A stretch of DNA of 64,000 bases from Arthrobotrys musiformis (Eukaryota; Ascomycota; Orbiliomycetes; Orbiliales; Orbiliaceae). The stretch covers positions 2,914,001-2,978,000 of the forward strand of contig JAVHJL010000003.1 in assembly GCA_036971715.1 (NCBI GenBank), in the 5' to 3' direction. A program made the translations under genes and the position numbers. Of this stretch, positions 46,447 to 59,351 are shown piece by piece (position 1 is the first letter of the stretch; the number at the start of each line of letters is the position of its first letter). The notes under the pieces were generated by a model. The model was not told the origin of the DNA and made no database searches. It saw only the letters and a list, made by a program, of their open reading frames with translations.

Positions 46447-47512
46447 AGAGGGAAAAAAGGTAAGTGGCGTTTCTTCTATTTTCGATATCTGGGATATATA
46501 TTACCTCTTATGCGGTTCGCGCTCGTATTTTATTTTCATTTTTTTTGGTCATTTGCTTTCCAGGGTCAGAACGTCGATGGGTTTGGGTGGTGGTTCAGCG
46601 TGCGATTCTTATGGGAATAGGTAATGTACTATTTGGGGGGATTCGGGACCGGGTGGAGGACTCTTACGTTCAACCTCATCACTGCATATATTTTTTACAT
46701 ATTCTTCCTGGGGGTGTCTTATTCTTCTTTCTTCTCTACTTCATCTTCACTTCATCTTCACTTCAAGCAACAGAAAAAACAATAGCGACGCGAAATATGC
46801 ATGATACTTTGATATCGACTTTGGAGTTCTTTTACATTTATCTAGACGGGGTTGTTTTATATATTCGCTTCGTTTGTATTATATTTTATTTTGGGGTTTA
46901 TCTTTTTTTTCTGTTTTAAATTTGCTGGATATTTTTGTGGTTGATAGATTTCTTGTTTTATATGCCTTTTTGGTTTGAATTTGGATGTTGCTTCCTCTGA
47001 GTTTGGATGCTTTATACGTCTTCATCGTTCTGGCGAATTATTCTGTTGGTTTTGCAATTTTTATTTTGATGTTTAGATATTTGGTTGAATTGTTAATAAA
47101 ATGGGATATCTATAAATTTTTTAAGAAACACCTGGGATCGTGGTGATGCATGAGGTTGTTTCGTGGGTGTATATTTCAGTAGAAATTCTTATCTGGGAAG
47201 TCGATTTGATGGCGGTGATTGCTACGATGGTCTTATGGAACTTCAGTACTAGGGATTGGTTTATAGAAATTTGTTTGATAGTGAGGTGGTTGTGAGTAGA
47301 TATCGATGCCCCCTCCCTCCATTTCATAAAGATATAGGTATACCATAATACATCCGAATAAATCCGCCAAAAGAAAAGTCCCATTAACCCCCCATCGCGA
47401 TGTTAAACCAAAAAGAAAAGTACACCCCTACTTTACGAAAAAAAAAAACCAAAATGCAATCCCAATTCCAGTAGTACACCCTTAAACAAAAATACAGCGG
47501 AAAAAGTATATC
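46447..47512. other. Intergenic between convergent genes, AT-rich
   Basis: The T-rich first half is the likely 3' UTR of the Atos-type gene. A tandem CTTCATCTTCA pair lies at 46738-46760. No gene is supported. Confidence 0.5.
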
Positions 47513-48697
47513 TTACATCCTCCCCTCGGTATCGCTGAATTGACTGCCGACCTCGCTCCAGCCGTCTGTATCCCCAACACTGGACGCGAAGTCGCTCGCG
47601 AACTCGACGCGGTCGTCTTCGCTTTCGGCTTCGTCGGAGCCGATTATGCTGACTGCTTCGGATAGTGATTGGGTTGTTAGGGCGTCTGAATCGTCGTCTG
47701 AGTCGGAGTCTGAGGAGCTTAGCGCTGCGCGGGAGGGGGTGCGGGGTGGTTGGAGGGGTTCGTCTTCGTCGGCGTTGGGTTGGTTTGTTACGTCCTCTGT
47801 CCACTTTTGGATCGCCCAGTGGGGTTCGGGGCTTAGGTAGGTATTTTGGGGTTCTTTGGGTTCTGGTTCGGGGTCTTCTTGTGGTTGTGGGATGGTGGGG
47901 ATGAGGACTGCTGGTGCTGCGAGGACTGGCGGTATTTCCTGATACTGTGGGTGCGAGGGGCGTGGTGGTAGTGGTGGCGGTTGGTCGATGATTGTGGGTA
48001 GGACGGCGGGGATCATCGGTGGTGCATCGTGGGTGATTTCGATTCCCTTTTCGGACATCGCAGGCGGTAGGGTATCCGATGAAGTATCGCTTCCCGGGGA
48101 TAAAGAAGTCTTCTCGTTGAGGATGTGTTGGTCTGCATCGAAGAGGACTCTGTTGTCGTCGTCAAAGGGGGAAGGGGTGGAGGAAGGTTTTGGGGGTGGG
48201 ATGGCGGCGTTTAATGAGCTGGACTCTGATGGGTCTTCGGCGGAACCGCGATAAGGGGGTCTATATCGGAGTGCGGAGTCGGCTAGGTATGCATCTCTGC
48301 TTGAACCCTCTGCCTTTTCGTCATCACCGCGGAGGGTGCTGCTGTCTGTGGAGTTTCTTCTGGATCTATTTCTAGAGTTCGGTCTGTGGATGTGGCCGGA
48401 GGAGTCGAGTGATCTGCCGCTAAAGGCCATGGGCTGTCGTTGTCTGGGGCCTTCGGATGGCATGATTTCTTCGGCGAAGGTGTGCATTGCCAGGGAGATC
48501 TTGCGGCGGGTACGGTCTACGATTTCCTTAACTTGTTCGCGGTTCTCGTAGACGGTGTACCCGGCCGCTATGAGGACGGCGCACATTATGATGACGCCTG
48601 ATTTGGCGATGGTGGTGTTAGCTTTATTGATGGGATGAATGGGTTGGTTATAGTAGTGAGGATGGTATGGACCTTTTGCGATAGGTGCCGCAGGCAT
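47513..48697 (-). CDS. Unrecognised single-pass membrane protein
   Basis: Single exon, 394 residues, from the first true ATG at 48697; the open frame extends upstream only through a TTG. After a short Pro/His-rich N-terminus there is one hydrophobic segment (SGVIIMCAVLIAAGYTVY, about residues 32-49) and then an amphipathic stretch (REQVKEIVDRTRRKISLAM). The rest is disordered: Ser/Asp-rich with an RSRR-type patch, a Pro-rich centre (about residues 225-280) and an acidic Ser/Asp tail with DSDSDDDSDA. By layout it is a tail-cytosolic organelle membrane protein; I do not recognise the family. A GTAAG overlaps the stop codon, so an extra 3' exon is possible. Confidence 0.75.
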   Translation of the reverse strand: MPAAPIAKGPYHPHYYNQPIHPINKANTTIAKSGVIIMCAVLIAAGYTVYENREQVKEIVDRTRRKISLAMHTFAEEIMPSEGPRQRQPMAFSGRSLDSSGHIHRPNSRNRSRRNSTDSSTLRGDDEKAEGSSRDAYLADSALRYRPPYRGSAEDPSESSSLNAAIPPPKPSSTPSPFDDDNRVLFDADQHILNEKTSLSPGSDTSSDTLPPAMSEKGIEITHDAPPMIPAVLPTIIDQPPPLPPRPSHPQYQEIPPVLAAPAVLIPTIPQPQEDPEPEPKEPQNTYLSPEPHWAIQKWTEDVTNQPNADEDEPLQPPRTPSRAALSSSDSDSDDDSDALTTQSLSEAVSIIGSDEAESEDDRVEFASDFASSVGDTDGWSEVGSQFSDTEGRM

Positions 48698-50020
48698 GAT
48701 GAAAGAAGTTTTAAAAATAGCAAGTTTTATACTCAATAAAGTTCTTTTTTTTTTTTGTTATAGAACAAAAAGTGTAGATATGTAGATATCTTTGGTGGAG
48801 AGAGATGGGACCTGTGGATATCCTGTGGATGGTAGATAAGAATTATGTTAGTTATGTGTGAGACTAGGCTGAGAGGGGGGGTAGACGTTGGGGGGCCATG
48901 GGAGCGGTGGAGGAGGGGCTCGTGGACAGGGAACTCGGAGTCTCGACGTACCACCCAACCGCGCGAACTCCGATACGCACGCCGTTCAATCAAGTTGGAG
49001 GGCCGATGCGGGATTGGAAAGGAAAGGCGAAAGTATAGTAGACGACAGGGGAAGAGCGAAATGAATGGACTCGGACTCGGTGAAAGGCTTCTTTAGTTAA
49101 CGAGAGAGAGGGGAGAGAGAGAGAGAGGTATTTTTTGGCTGAGAGTTGTAGTGAAAGGCTCAGGTGCAAGTCCGTCTGGTGGTGGAGATGGTGTGAAGGT
49201 GGGCTGGATTGGCCCCGGACGAGGTTGAACGCGAACCACCGAACGAGAACTTTATCGCCACCCTTCTTTCTCTCCAAAACGTCAACTGACGACGAATGGA
49301 GGGCCCACGCTTGTGGTTTTAGGATAAAAGGGTGCCTGTCGTATGGGGTTACGAATGCGCTTCGTAACAAAGACGAGGCAAACGGGCTCTTTCTGTTTTA
49401 CCTATTGTGGTTGTATCTGTCGATAACGATAAAACATGTCGTTAGTCTGCCAAGTCTGAGTAATTCGAGCTGATACAGAGGAAACAAGAGATGAGCACGA
49501 CATGAATCGCATTTCCACCATATTCTTTCCGCAAAAGGAATGAATGAAATACACAGGGTAGAGTGTGGGGAAATTAAAGCCGGCTTACCAATGCAGACCG
49601 AGCGAGGCTGGAAGATCCTTGAGAGCTCCAGAAAGACTCGACCAAGGAGAAACAGACACAGGAAAATGCAGCGTATGGATGTCCGTATTGTTCAGAGACA
49701 GATGGATATTAATAGGAGGTTGGAGAGTGCAACTGCCTAAATATTATAAGTCCATCATCTGATGCGATGCCCGGCGACTAGCCTCAAAGCTAGCAAAGCA
49801 GCCCACGCTGACCAGATGATGTTTTCTTTCATTGTTTGCCCCGCCTTTTGTGGCGACGAAGGGCGGGCGGCAAACCGGATCCGATGGGGAGCAGTGGCGC
49901 ATTCAGAGACGCCTTCGGTTCGCATGCAGCCTGGTTAAAGCTTAACGCAGTTCCGACAAGCACTTAAGGGCGAAACAGAACCAAAACCAGAACGCGAAAG
50001 GAATCGAGTATTTTGTTCAT

Positions 50021-50044
50021 TCATTGATTCATTGATTCATTGAT
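50021..50044. repeat. Tandem repeat TCATTGAT x3
   Basis: Three perfect 8-bp units in non-coding sequence. Confidence 0.8.
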
Positions 50045-50914
50045 CCATCCTTCCTTCGGGCAAACGCTAGTTGAAGAGGTATCCTTCAAACTGAACCGGC
50101 ATCATCGATATATATCCGTTTGTTTATTCCTTCCTTTCGTCACGCTTGCGATTGCCTTTCGTTGGATCGATCGAAGCTATGCCAGGTCCATGCTTGAAAT
50201 AGAACTCCGAGGAAAGTTCTGAAACTCCTGTTGGTTGTCCGAGGATCTAATTCGAAGGAATAGTTTTGATTCAGATGGTCTGTTTTGCCAGCTATCTCCG
50301 ACCCGCGAATTCGAATTTGAACGAGATTTCTTGGTCGATGGTCGATACATCAAGAAATATATATATAAATATATAGTCGGAAGGGACGAATTAGGCCGGA
50401 TCGTAAATCCATATTTGCGTATCCACTGTAACTTTTGAAAGCGATGGCGACGTGTAGCATATGAGCTCGAGATCGGAGAATTCCATATTTGTTTCCATTA
50501 TCGTCGTAAAGCACCTGCTATGGTTGACTATAACCTTCGTCAATGCCCAATGGACGTGGCAGTCGGATTATCGATGAGCTAGTTCGCGATATCCGGTGTA
50601 TACCATCGAAGGGTGGTCGTGAGGTCGTGGTCAGTTGATGGGTTCGATGATTTGAGACCCGCAAGCAATGGAAGGAATGTAACTGGCAGCTTCGCGCGAC
50701 CCGACAGAAACATCAAATAAGCTACATAGGGCTAGAGACCTCCCGTCCAACGCACGACAAGGATCCAGGTCAGCCTCATATCGAACCTGCACTTGCCTTA
50801 CCTGCCGGCCTACTGACTGGAGCTAGATTGTAAATTAATATATTCCGTAAAGTGTAAATAACTAGAGGGATGAGTATAAAAAGATGAAGAGAGGGGCAGC
50901 TGTAGCTATGATAC

Positions 50915-50959
50915 TGATTGATAGATTGATAGATAGATCACATGCTGATAGATAGATTC
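50915..50959. repeat. GATA/ATTGATAG simple repeat
   Basis: An imperfect array of GATTGATAGAT-like units, about 1.1 kb upstream of eIF5B. Confidence 0.6.
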
Positions 50960-52047
50960 AAGTTAAATAAAGCGAGCGTGCCTGGCCGGGTCCGGGTTCC
51001 TTGATGGAACGAAGTCGACTTCAACGACACACAACGCATTTGAGGTTGAGGCAGCCCTCAAAGTTACACACACAATCAACGTAATATTAATATTGCAACG
51101 TGCAACTATCATCAACAATCAACAACCACCTCAACTCCACCTCAGCTGGCCATCGTCATCTTTGACAGACAAACTGTGCTTCTTTCGATTCAGTAGGCAG
51201 CTGCTCCCTTGTAGACAAACCTCCCCTGTTTAAAGCCTAAATCCGACCTGAACGAACGAACGAGCGAGACGAGACGAGACGGGAGCTCCAGTGCAGAGAC
51301 GCCGAATCGTAGCGGTGGATTCGCAGCACGCACACAGAAATCCCCGGCCCCTCGCAAAAAAAATCGAGAGCAAAAATAAACCCCACCACGTCATATTTTT
51401 AACCCTCGTCGCCTGCTTCTCTGACTCTGTATACTCGGTATACTCCTCCTCCCCCACATAGTAAACCCTGTCGACTGTCTCTGATACCTTTCCAGAAAGG
51501 GTATCTTTAGACAAATTTCTTCTCAAAGACTTCCTTCAAAGTGGCAAGCGTACGGCTTTCTTCAACCCGTTCTCCTTCTTCTTCTCCCCTCTCCTCTTCT
51601 TACTCTTATCCGTACCATTCTCCACATTTCCCCTTCCCTGTCATCTGCTCTCGTCTTCGACACATGAGGCGTGAACAGCAACAGCCACATCACCGTCTTC
51701 ATCCTCCCTCCAACTATCCTTTTTCCTGAATGGCATCGTGATTCACACGGACCGGATTCGCTTCCTCGTCCCTCTTCACCCCACTCATTACTCATTCTCG
51801 GAATTCCAATAAAACCAAAGACCATTATCAATTAGTCATTTCGATCGATTGATCATATTGTATCCTATCGGACAAGGCTGTTGATTGTCATCCATACATT
51901 CAACCGTCCTCACCCACGATAAGACAACAAAAAAAAGGGCTTACCTTCCATCAAGAAGAACAAGGTCTTTTTTTCATCTCCCTTTCCAAATAGCCTCCCT
52001 CCCTCCTTTTGTTAAACAAATAACATCCACGCGATACATCATTCGCA

Positions 52048-55000
52048 ATGGCGAAGGGAAAGAAAGGAAAGAAGAACGTCGCCAACGACGACTGGGAAAA
52101 CGACATCCCAACCACAACCGAAGAGCTGTTCCCCGTCAACGCTCAGCTCGAAAACACACCCGGTTACCATAAAGAGGAGGAAACCAAGGACAGCGCCCCA
52201 GCTGCTGCAGCTGCAGCTACTGCTGACGATATTGCCGACGACTTTGGAGCCGGTGGCGGTGGCGGCGGCGGCGGCTTGCTAGGCGCTATCAGAAAGAGCA
52301 AGGCTAATAAGAAGAAGAAAGGCGGCAAGGGTAAGTTCGACGACGACGAAGATGTAGAGGCTGCTCTTGCCAAGTTGAATATGGAGGCCGAGCAAGCTGA
52401 AGCTGAGGCCGCTAAGGGTAAGGCTGCTACCCCTCCCCCAGCTGGCGATGACGAAGAGGGGGACGATGACGATGAAGCTGGTGGAAGAGTGAAGTCTAAG
52501 AAAGAGAAGGAACGTGAGAAGAAGGAGAAAGAAAAACAGAGAAAGAAGGAACAGGTTTGTTATCCTTGGTTTTATAGCTTTGTGACGCTTTCTTCTAACG
52601 GTTATATAACAGGCTGCCCGTAAGAAAGCTTCTGGAGGTGCCGCTGCTGCCCCATCAAAGCCTGCCGCTGCTACCCCGGCGGCGGAGAAGGCCGTTGAGG
52701 CACCATCTGCTGCCCCTGAACCTGCCGGTGGCAAGAAAAAGAAGGTTTCCGCTGCTGTTGCCGCTATCCAACGTCAACAAGAGGCTCGCCGCAAAATTGA
52801 GGAAGAGCAGCGTCGTATTGAAGAGGAAAGTCGCCGGGTTGCCGAAGAAGAACAAAAGCGCACTGAGGAGGAGGAGCGAAAGAGGGAAGAGGCTAAGCAG
52901 AGAAAGAAGGAGAAAGAAAAGGAAAAGAAGGAGCAACTGAAGAAAGAGGGTAAATACCTGACAGCGGCCCAAAAGGCTCAGCAGAAAGCGAATCAGCTAC
53001 GCTTGCAGCAGATGATCGATGCTGGTATGCAAGTTGAGGGTCTTGCTGAAGCAGGTGCTGCCAAGAAGAAGCCAGTCTACGACAAGAAGAAGAAGAAGCC
53101 TGGCAAGACCGCCGACAAAGACGCCGAGGGCGAACCTGCGACTCCTGTGGAACCTACAAAGGCACAGAAAGAGGCGGAAGAAAGACTAGCTGCCGAGAAG
53201 GCGGCTCGAGAGGAGGAAGAGAGAAAAGCTGCTGAAGCAGCAGAGGCTGAGGACGAGGCTGGTCCAAAGGACGAAGAAGATGTTGCAGAAAGCTGGGAAG
53301 CTGCTGCCGCTGAAGATGATGACGTCAAGGAGTCCTGGGATATGGACACTGATGATGATATGGAAATTAAAAAAGAGAAGAAGGAGCAACTGGAGAGGGA
53401 GAGGGAAAAAGAGCAGGCTGCTAATAAGGAAGCTCAAGCCGCTTCTGCGAAATCTAAAGGCAAGAAGCCCGTCGACGATTCTTCAGATGAGGAGACATCA
53501 GCTGCCCAGAGACAAGCAATTCAAAGAAAGGAAGAGGCCGAAGAGCGACGCAGGAAAAAGCACGAAGAAGCTCTTGCCGCACGATCAAAGGACAACTTGC
53601 GATCCCCCATCTGCTGTATTCTTGGTCACGTCGATACTGGAAAAACCAAGCTCCTTGACAAAATCCGTCAAACAAATGTCCAGGAAGGCGAAGCAGGTGG
53701 TATCACTCAGCAGATCGGTGCAACTTACTTCCCAGTCGAGGCAATCAAGCAAAAGACCGAAGTCGTCAACCAAGATGGTTCTCTCGAATTTATCGTCCCT
53801 GGTTTGTTGGTCATTGATACACCTGGTCACGAGTCTTTCACCAATCTCCGAAGCAGAGGTAGCTCCTTGTGTAATATTGCTATCCTCGTTGTCGATATCA
53901 TGCACGGCTTGGAACCTCAGACAATAGAGTCGATTAGATTGCTCCGCGGGCGTAAAACACCATTTATTGTCGCCTTGAACAAGATCGATCGTTTGTACGG
54001 TTGGAAAGAGGTTCCAAACAACGGTTTCCAGGACTCACTCTCCAAGCAATCCAAGGCCGTTCAGAATGAGTTCAAGGACAGACTCGCACAAACCAAGCTC
54101 GCATTCGCAGAACAGAGTCTCAACGCCGAGCTCTTCTACGAAAACAAGAACATGAGCAAATTCGTGTCTTTGGTCCCAACATCCGCCCATACCGGAGAAG
54201 GTATTCCAGACATGCTTAAGCTCCTTGTTACCTTGACCCAGAATCGTATGGCCGAAAAACTCATGTACCTCTCCGAACTTGAGTGTACCGTTCTCGAAGT
54301 CAAGGTTATTGAAGGTCTCGGAACAACTATCGACGTTGTCCTCTCCAACGGTGTGCTTAGGGAAGGTGACAGGATTGTGCTCTGCGGTCTTAATGGAGCT
54401 ATAGCTACAACTGTCAGAGCTTTACTTACACCCCAGCCGCTCAGAGAATTGCGTGTCAAGAGCAACTACGTTCATCACAAGGAAGTCAAGGCAGCTCTCG
54501 GTGTCAAGATTGCGGCTAACGATCTCGAAAACGCTATCGCTGGTTCAAGATTGTTGGTTGTCGGCCCTGATGATGACGAAGAAGATCTTTGCGAGGAAGT
54601 CATGAGCGACCTGGAGGGTCTCTTGAACAAGGTTGAGAAGTCTGGAAAGGGTGTCTGTGTCCAAGCATCTACACTCGGCTCCCTTGAAGCCTTGCTTGAT
54701 TTCTTGAACGTCAGCAAGATTCCGGTTATGTCTATTAGCATTGGTCCAGTCTACAAGCGTGACGTCATGAGAGCAGGAACAATGTTGGAGAAGAACAAGG
54801 AGTTCGCTGTGATGCTGTGTTTCGATGTCAAGGTCGACAAAGAAGCCCAAGCGTACGCAGACGAAGTCGGAGTCAAGCTTTTCACCGCTGACATCATCTA
54901 TCACTTGTTCGACTCTTTCACCGCCTACCAGAAGGACCTTCTCGAGCAGAGACGTAAGGAAACCGCCGACCTTGCTGTTTTCCCATGCGTTCTCCGAATC

Positions 55001-55427
55001 GTTCAGGTCTTCCACCAGCGTGATCCTATCGTCGTTGGTATCGATGTCGTTGAAGGTAGCTTGCGCATTGGTACTCCTATCGCCATTCCAAAACCTGGCG
55101 GTGACTCCGTGGTTCTCGGTAGAGTGTAAGTCTCACCCTTCTTAACCGACGTAGAAAGACCATCCGCTAATTAAACTATTTAGGACATCTATCGAACTCA
55201 ACCACAAAGCCGTACCAATCGCCAAGAAGAGTTCTCCATCCGTCGCCGTCAAGATCGAAGCGTCCAACCAACCCGTCCTCGGCCGTCACTGGGAAGAAAA
55301 GGACACCCTTTACTCACAAATTTCCCGCAAGTCCATCGACACTCTGAAAGACCACTTCAGAGAGGAGGTGGCCAAGGAGGATTGGGCTCTGATCGTGCAG
55401 CTCAAGAAGGTCTTCAAGGTCGATTAA
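52048..55427 (+). CDS. FUN12: Eukaryotic translation initiation factor 5B
   Basis: Three exons (52048..52554, 52613..55125, 55184..55427) encode 1087 residues. eIF5B is the ribosome-dependent GTPase that joins the 60S subunit to the 40S initiation complex in the cytosol. Residues 1-500 are Lys/Glu/Ala-rich, disordered and partly helical, with a poly-Gly run near residue 72. The GTPase domain carries GHVDTGKT (residues 507-514), GGITQQIGAT (switch I), DTPGHESF (G3) and NKIDRL (G4). Domains II-IV follow, and the C-terminus ends in DWALIVQLKKVFKVD. Introns are 58 bp each. The leader is C/T-rich, as for other translation-factor genes. Length and motif order are normal for fungal eIF5B. Confidence 0.97.
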
Positions 55428-56670
55428 ACAACCGCCAGCATCTAGCGACAAAAAGTCTCCTTTATTCACTTTCTTTTCAAGGTTTTCATGACTTTTTTTC
55501 TCTTTACGTTCTATGGGTGCATGGTGCATGGCTTTTCACTCCCAGGTCTCGATATGAGACTTACAACCCATTCTGCCTTTATATCATCTTTTGTTTTCCC
55601 TTTTTTTTATACGGGCTTTGTAATTTTCTTCATCTGCCAGCTTTTCCTCCGATTTCCTTTATTTTTCTATATGATAAGGGTATCATACGCAGGGTTTATA
55701 CCAAAAGTACCTCCAGGATGTTTATTTTAAGCCACCCCTTCTTGCACCGGATACCCCTTCCTTCCGAGAAATCCTGTCCCCGCGAACCCCTTTGCATACA
55801 CCTACTCTCGTTCCCGCCCTTATGCACATTTATATACATTGTTTAGGAGGGGGTGGGGTTTTGTAGGAATGAATCATGGGGTGTATATCGATCTCTACTA
55901 CTCACAGCATAATGTACCTACTTATACAGAAGCATCGTAAGATTGTAGCGAGTATGATTTCTTCCTTTCGTATTTAGGTAGGCTGTATCGCGGAGTCTGG
56001 TATAGATGATATAAGTAAATACCTACTTAGGTATATATAATATCGTGTAAATCCCCTCCGAATCCTTGATTGTGAGGGAGAAGGGGTGCACTGGAGAAAT
56101 GTAAATTCGTTAAGCGGAAAGGAGAGAGAAATGTGAAATGATCGATAGCAAAGAATATGCATCTACCTGGGATAGATATAATAAATGACAATATTCGAGA
56201 TATAACCCATCCCTGGGCCCCTGCAAATTGAAGAACTTCTTCGAACCGGCGGGAAAAATATCAGAAGTAGCCGTAAGAAACGAAGCAAATATACGGAAAT
56301 AAATAGTTCCTCTCAAAAGAAAGAAGAAAACTATAAAAAAAATTCATCATAGAAGAAAAATAGGTTCAGCACAAGGAAAAAAAAGGATTCCCATCGCCAT
56401 ATTCTAGTAATACTAGTAGTAAAATTTTGAAACCAAAGTCGGCATCGCTCATCATGATTTAAAAAATAAAAAAAGGAACAAGTGGCCTCGTACCCAGATC
56501 GCACAAAGGAACAAGGCGAAAAGAGAAACTTTCTACATAGAACATGAAAAAATAAAGAACAAACTTCCTGGTACCCCCAGATTCTCGTCCTCCTCGCCTT
56601 ATCCATGAAAGGAAAGAGACAATAAAGGAAAATGATACATCGCTTAAAGAACTAAACTCCCTTACCCATT
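55428..56670. other. Intergenic between convergent genes
   Basis: A T-rich 3' region follows eIF5B. From about 56330 the sequence is A-rich on the plus strand, the 3' region of the minus-strand RBM26-like gene. No gene is supported. Confidence 0.5.
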
Positions 56671-59351
56671 TTAATTCCACCGACTGTCGTCGTCCTCGTC
56701 CGCCATATCGTACACATCATACTGATCAAATCCAGCGTTTCCGCCATTCTCCATCTGCTGGCTCCCACCGACCTCTGCGTCCATGGAGTCTCCGTAATCG
56801 TACCCGTTCTCCTCACCCGCAGCTGGGGCTTTAGTGCCGTTGCTCGTACTACTAGCGTTGGTTTCCACCCACGAAACCTCAATTTTGCCAACTTGAGGGA
56901 GGACGGGGTTTGAGTGCAAAAATCTGGCGGCATCACCGCGGGTGTTAAAGGTGATGATGTGCGAGTCTTCGGCTTCTGTGTTTTTCTCAAGTCTAGTGTA
57001 CTGGCTACCACAAGCCTAAGTAGAAGAAAGTCAGTATCAATCCGAGATGCGAGAGCGTTTGGGTATCGGAAGTATAGCACATACCAATAGTAAATGCTGC
57101 AAATCTTCAATTTTGTCTTCAGCCACACCATTGACCATAACCGTTTTAGTCCGGTTATCAAGCGTCATCTTCTTAGCCATCACGGCACCTCCTCTCCCTC
57201 TAGCAAATGGAGCTGTCCCACGGTAGGCGCCAAAGGCACCCCTTCCTCTAGCAGGATACGCCCCACGTGCTGAGTATCCTCCAAACCCACCACGGCCTCT
57301 GAACGAACCCCGACCTCTGTAAGAGGGCTGGTGAAATTCTGACAGCGGCTCGTCCAACTTTGAGTGGTCGATTCCCAGTGATGTAGCCTCTGCTTCCAAA
57401 GCCTCAAGTTGCGCCTTAAGAGCAGCCGTCTGTTGGGCCTCTTTCGATTCCTTGTCGTTCGGGTCCGGGGTCTCCGTTCCTCCATTCGTAGCTCCCTTAG
57501 CAGCATGCTTCTTCGCCAACTTGGCAAGCAGTTTCTTCTTCTCTTCCTCTTGGCGTCGGATTAAATCTGCCTTCATCTCCTCCAACTTCTTAGCTTGGTC
57601 GTCTATTTCCTTCTTCTTCGCCATACGTTCGTCGTGCACCTTCTGGGCCTCCTCCTGCTTTCGTTGGAAATCCTCCATATCAACTTCCATCTCGTCCGGT
57701 TTGAACTGCTGCCCATCCCCTTGTTGTTGGTGCTGCGGTACTTGGTGTCCATCGCCTTCTCCCTTAGACCAGTAGACCTTAACGAACCGATTATTGAAAA
57801 TCGGTTCCGGAGAACTATGCGCCTTCCTAGCGTCCTCTTGGCTTTCAAACTTGACGATGGCGAGCTTCTTCTCAGCTTTGATTTCCACGGATTCGATCGT
57901 TCCGAATGTTGTAAAGTATCCACGGATGGACTGCTCATCGAGTTTATCGTCCGGTATAGATTCCACCACTAGTGCCTTGGTGTGAGCGTCCCGAGGGGGG
58001 CCGAATGCTGAAAACTCCGATCTTCCACCACGCGCACCGCCCCTTCCGCCTCGCTGGGCTCCACCACCACGTGGTTGTGGGGTGGTTTTCGGGAGGAAAG
58101 AAGCACTAGGCCTGCGCTCAAGATCCTGGGGTGACAGCATGGGTGTATGCGGGTCGTACTCTGTATCCTGTTAGTCAAATCTTACGCTTCACATTTCCCA
58201 GTTCACGGAGGCTTTACCATCTTCATCTTGACCCTTCACCTGTGGTGTCATGAGTGGAGGGACAACGAGGGGGTTAACATGCATGTACGGGCAATTGTCG
58301 CCCCTTCTGCAATACCCTTTTTGTTCGAAACTATGACACACACCCCTCTTCCCTCGGTTGTTTTGTTGGGGCTCGAGGGCCGCCATCATGTTTGGATTTG
58401 GAGTGAACATTGCCAGTGGGTTCCAACCACCCTGTAAACTCGCTACTGCCTGCGCAGCCAGTAGCTGCGTCATTGGATCCGTTCCGAAGGGCATTTGGGC
58501 GTTGGGGATCGGAAGTACACCCGCGCCGGGGATCATATTCATCGGGAATGCTGCTTGAGGGGCCTGTTGCTGCGGCATCTGTCCGGTCCGTCCAAATTCA
58601 CCGCCACCACGGGTCCATTTACTGTACGGATCGAAAGACCCATTTCCAGTATTACGGTTGCCGCCCCTGCCTTGTGTCTTTGGATTTTTAGTCCGTGAGT
58701 TGGCGTAGTGGCCTCCCGCCTGGTGTTGGTTGGCGCCTGGAGCGTCTCGGTCGTAGTAGCCGCGCTTTTTGGGGTTGGTGTTCTGTTGGAATACCTGTGG
58801 AGGCGGTATGCCGGGACTCTTGGGGGTGTAAGAGTCTTCTGATTCAGCATCGTCTTGGACGGGTGTCGGTTGGGATGTGGAAACGGGTGCGGTATGTGGA
58901 GTGGGAGTGGTCAAGAGACCGCTATGCAGGGTGGAGTTCACGGAAAGGTATGATTTCGAACGTAAAGCGGCGAACAGTTGGTCAACGAAGGGTGTGGTGT
59001 CTAGACGGATAATATGCGACTTGTTAGCATTATGTTCTATCCCGTACGATAGTAGCCAATGATTGGGCGGTGGAAGGGGTAGAGAGGGAGGGCGGCTCAC
59101 GATCGCGTAGGAAATCGTCGAGCTGGTCGATGCACATTTGTCGGACCTCAGCTTCGCTCTGCTCGTGCCGGAGCAGCGCGAGAACATAATCGGCAAGGAC
59201 ATCAGAGTCGGCATCGGATCTGGTAGTTCAGGTCAGCGACGAGAGGATTTTCTGAGGGGATTATATGGGCGGCCTTCTCTCACATGTTCTCTAGGCGGGT
59301 CACGACCCACTTCTTGAGCAGGGCGCTGTCGCCATCGTCAAACAAGGGCAT
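56671..59351 (-). CDS. RBM26/27-Rmn1 type RNA-binding protein (PWI-like, CCCH, RRM)
   Basis: Five exons (59284..59351, 59101..59219, 58218..59000, 57085..58160, 56671..57015) encode 796 residues with phases closing. Exons 1-2 form a PWI-like helical domain (LLKKWVVTRLEN, VLADYVLALLRHEQ, QLDDFLRD). A single CCCH zinc finger (C-X8-C-X5-C-X3-H) lies near residue 290, followed by an RGG-rich stretch, an RRM (KALVVESIPDDKL to RFVKVYW), a long charged coiled coil and a second RRM-like fold at the C-terminus with an acidic end. This order matches RBM26/27 and S. pombe Rmn1, partners of the nuclear exosome-targeting (PAXT/MTREC) machinery. The exon 3-4 junction uses donor GTAAAG and an acceptor just after CTAAC-GGATA; an earlier CAG touching the branch site is rejected. 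Confidence 0.9.

Larger units (their letters stand above)
48698..52047. other. 3.3-kb intergenic region, divergent promoters
   Basis: No gene is supported. It contains GA repeats (49104-49128), a TCATTGAT triplicate (50021-50044), GATA-rich repeats (50915-50959) and GAAC/GAGAC repeats (51251-51282). From about 51540 the plus strand is strongly C/T-rich, the leader of eIF5B. Confidence 0.5.

Noticed and set aside
48698..48736. N-terminal extension of the single-pass membrane protein
   Set aside because: The extension starts at TTG; the first ATG is at 48697.
50040..50438. Two 60-67-codon frames in the region upstream of eIF5B
   Set aside because: They overlap tandem repeats, have no homology and show no splice signals linking them.
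53077..54741. Several antisense frames over eIF5B
   Set aside because: Shadows of the Lys/Glu/Ala-rich coding sequence on the other strand.
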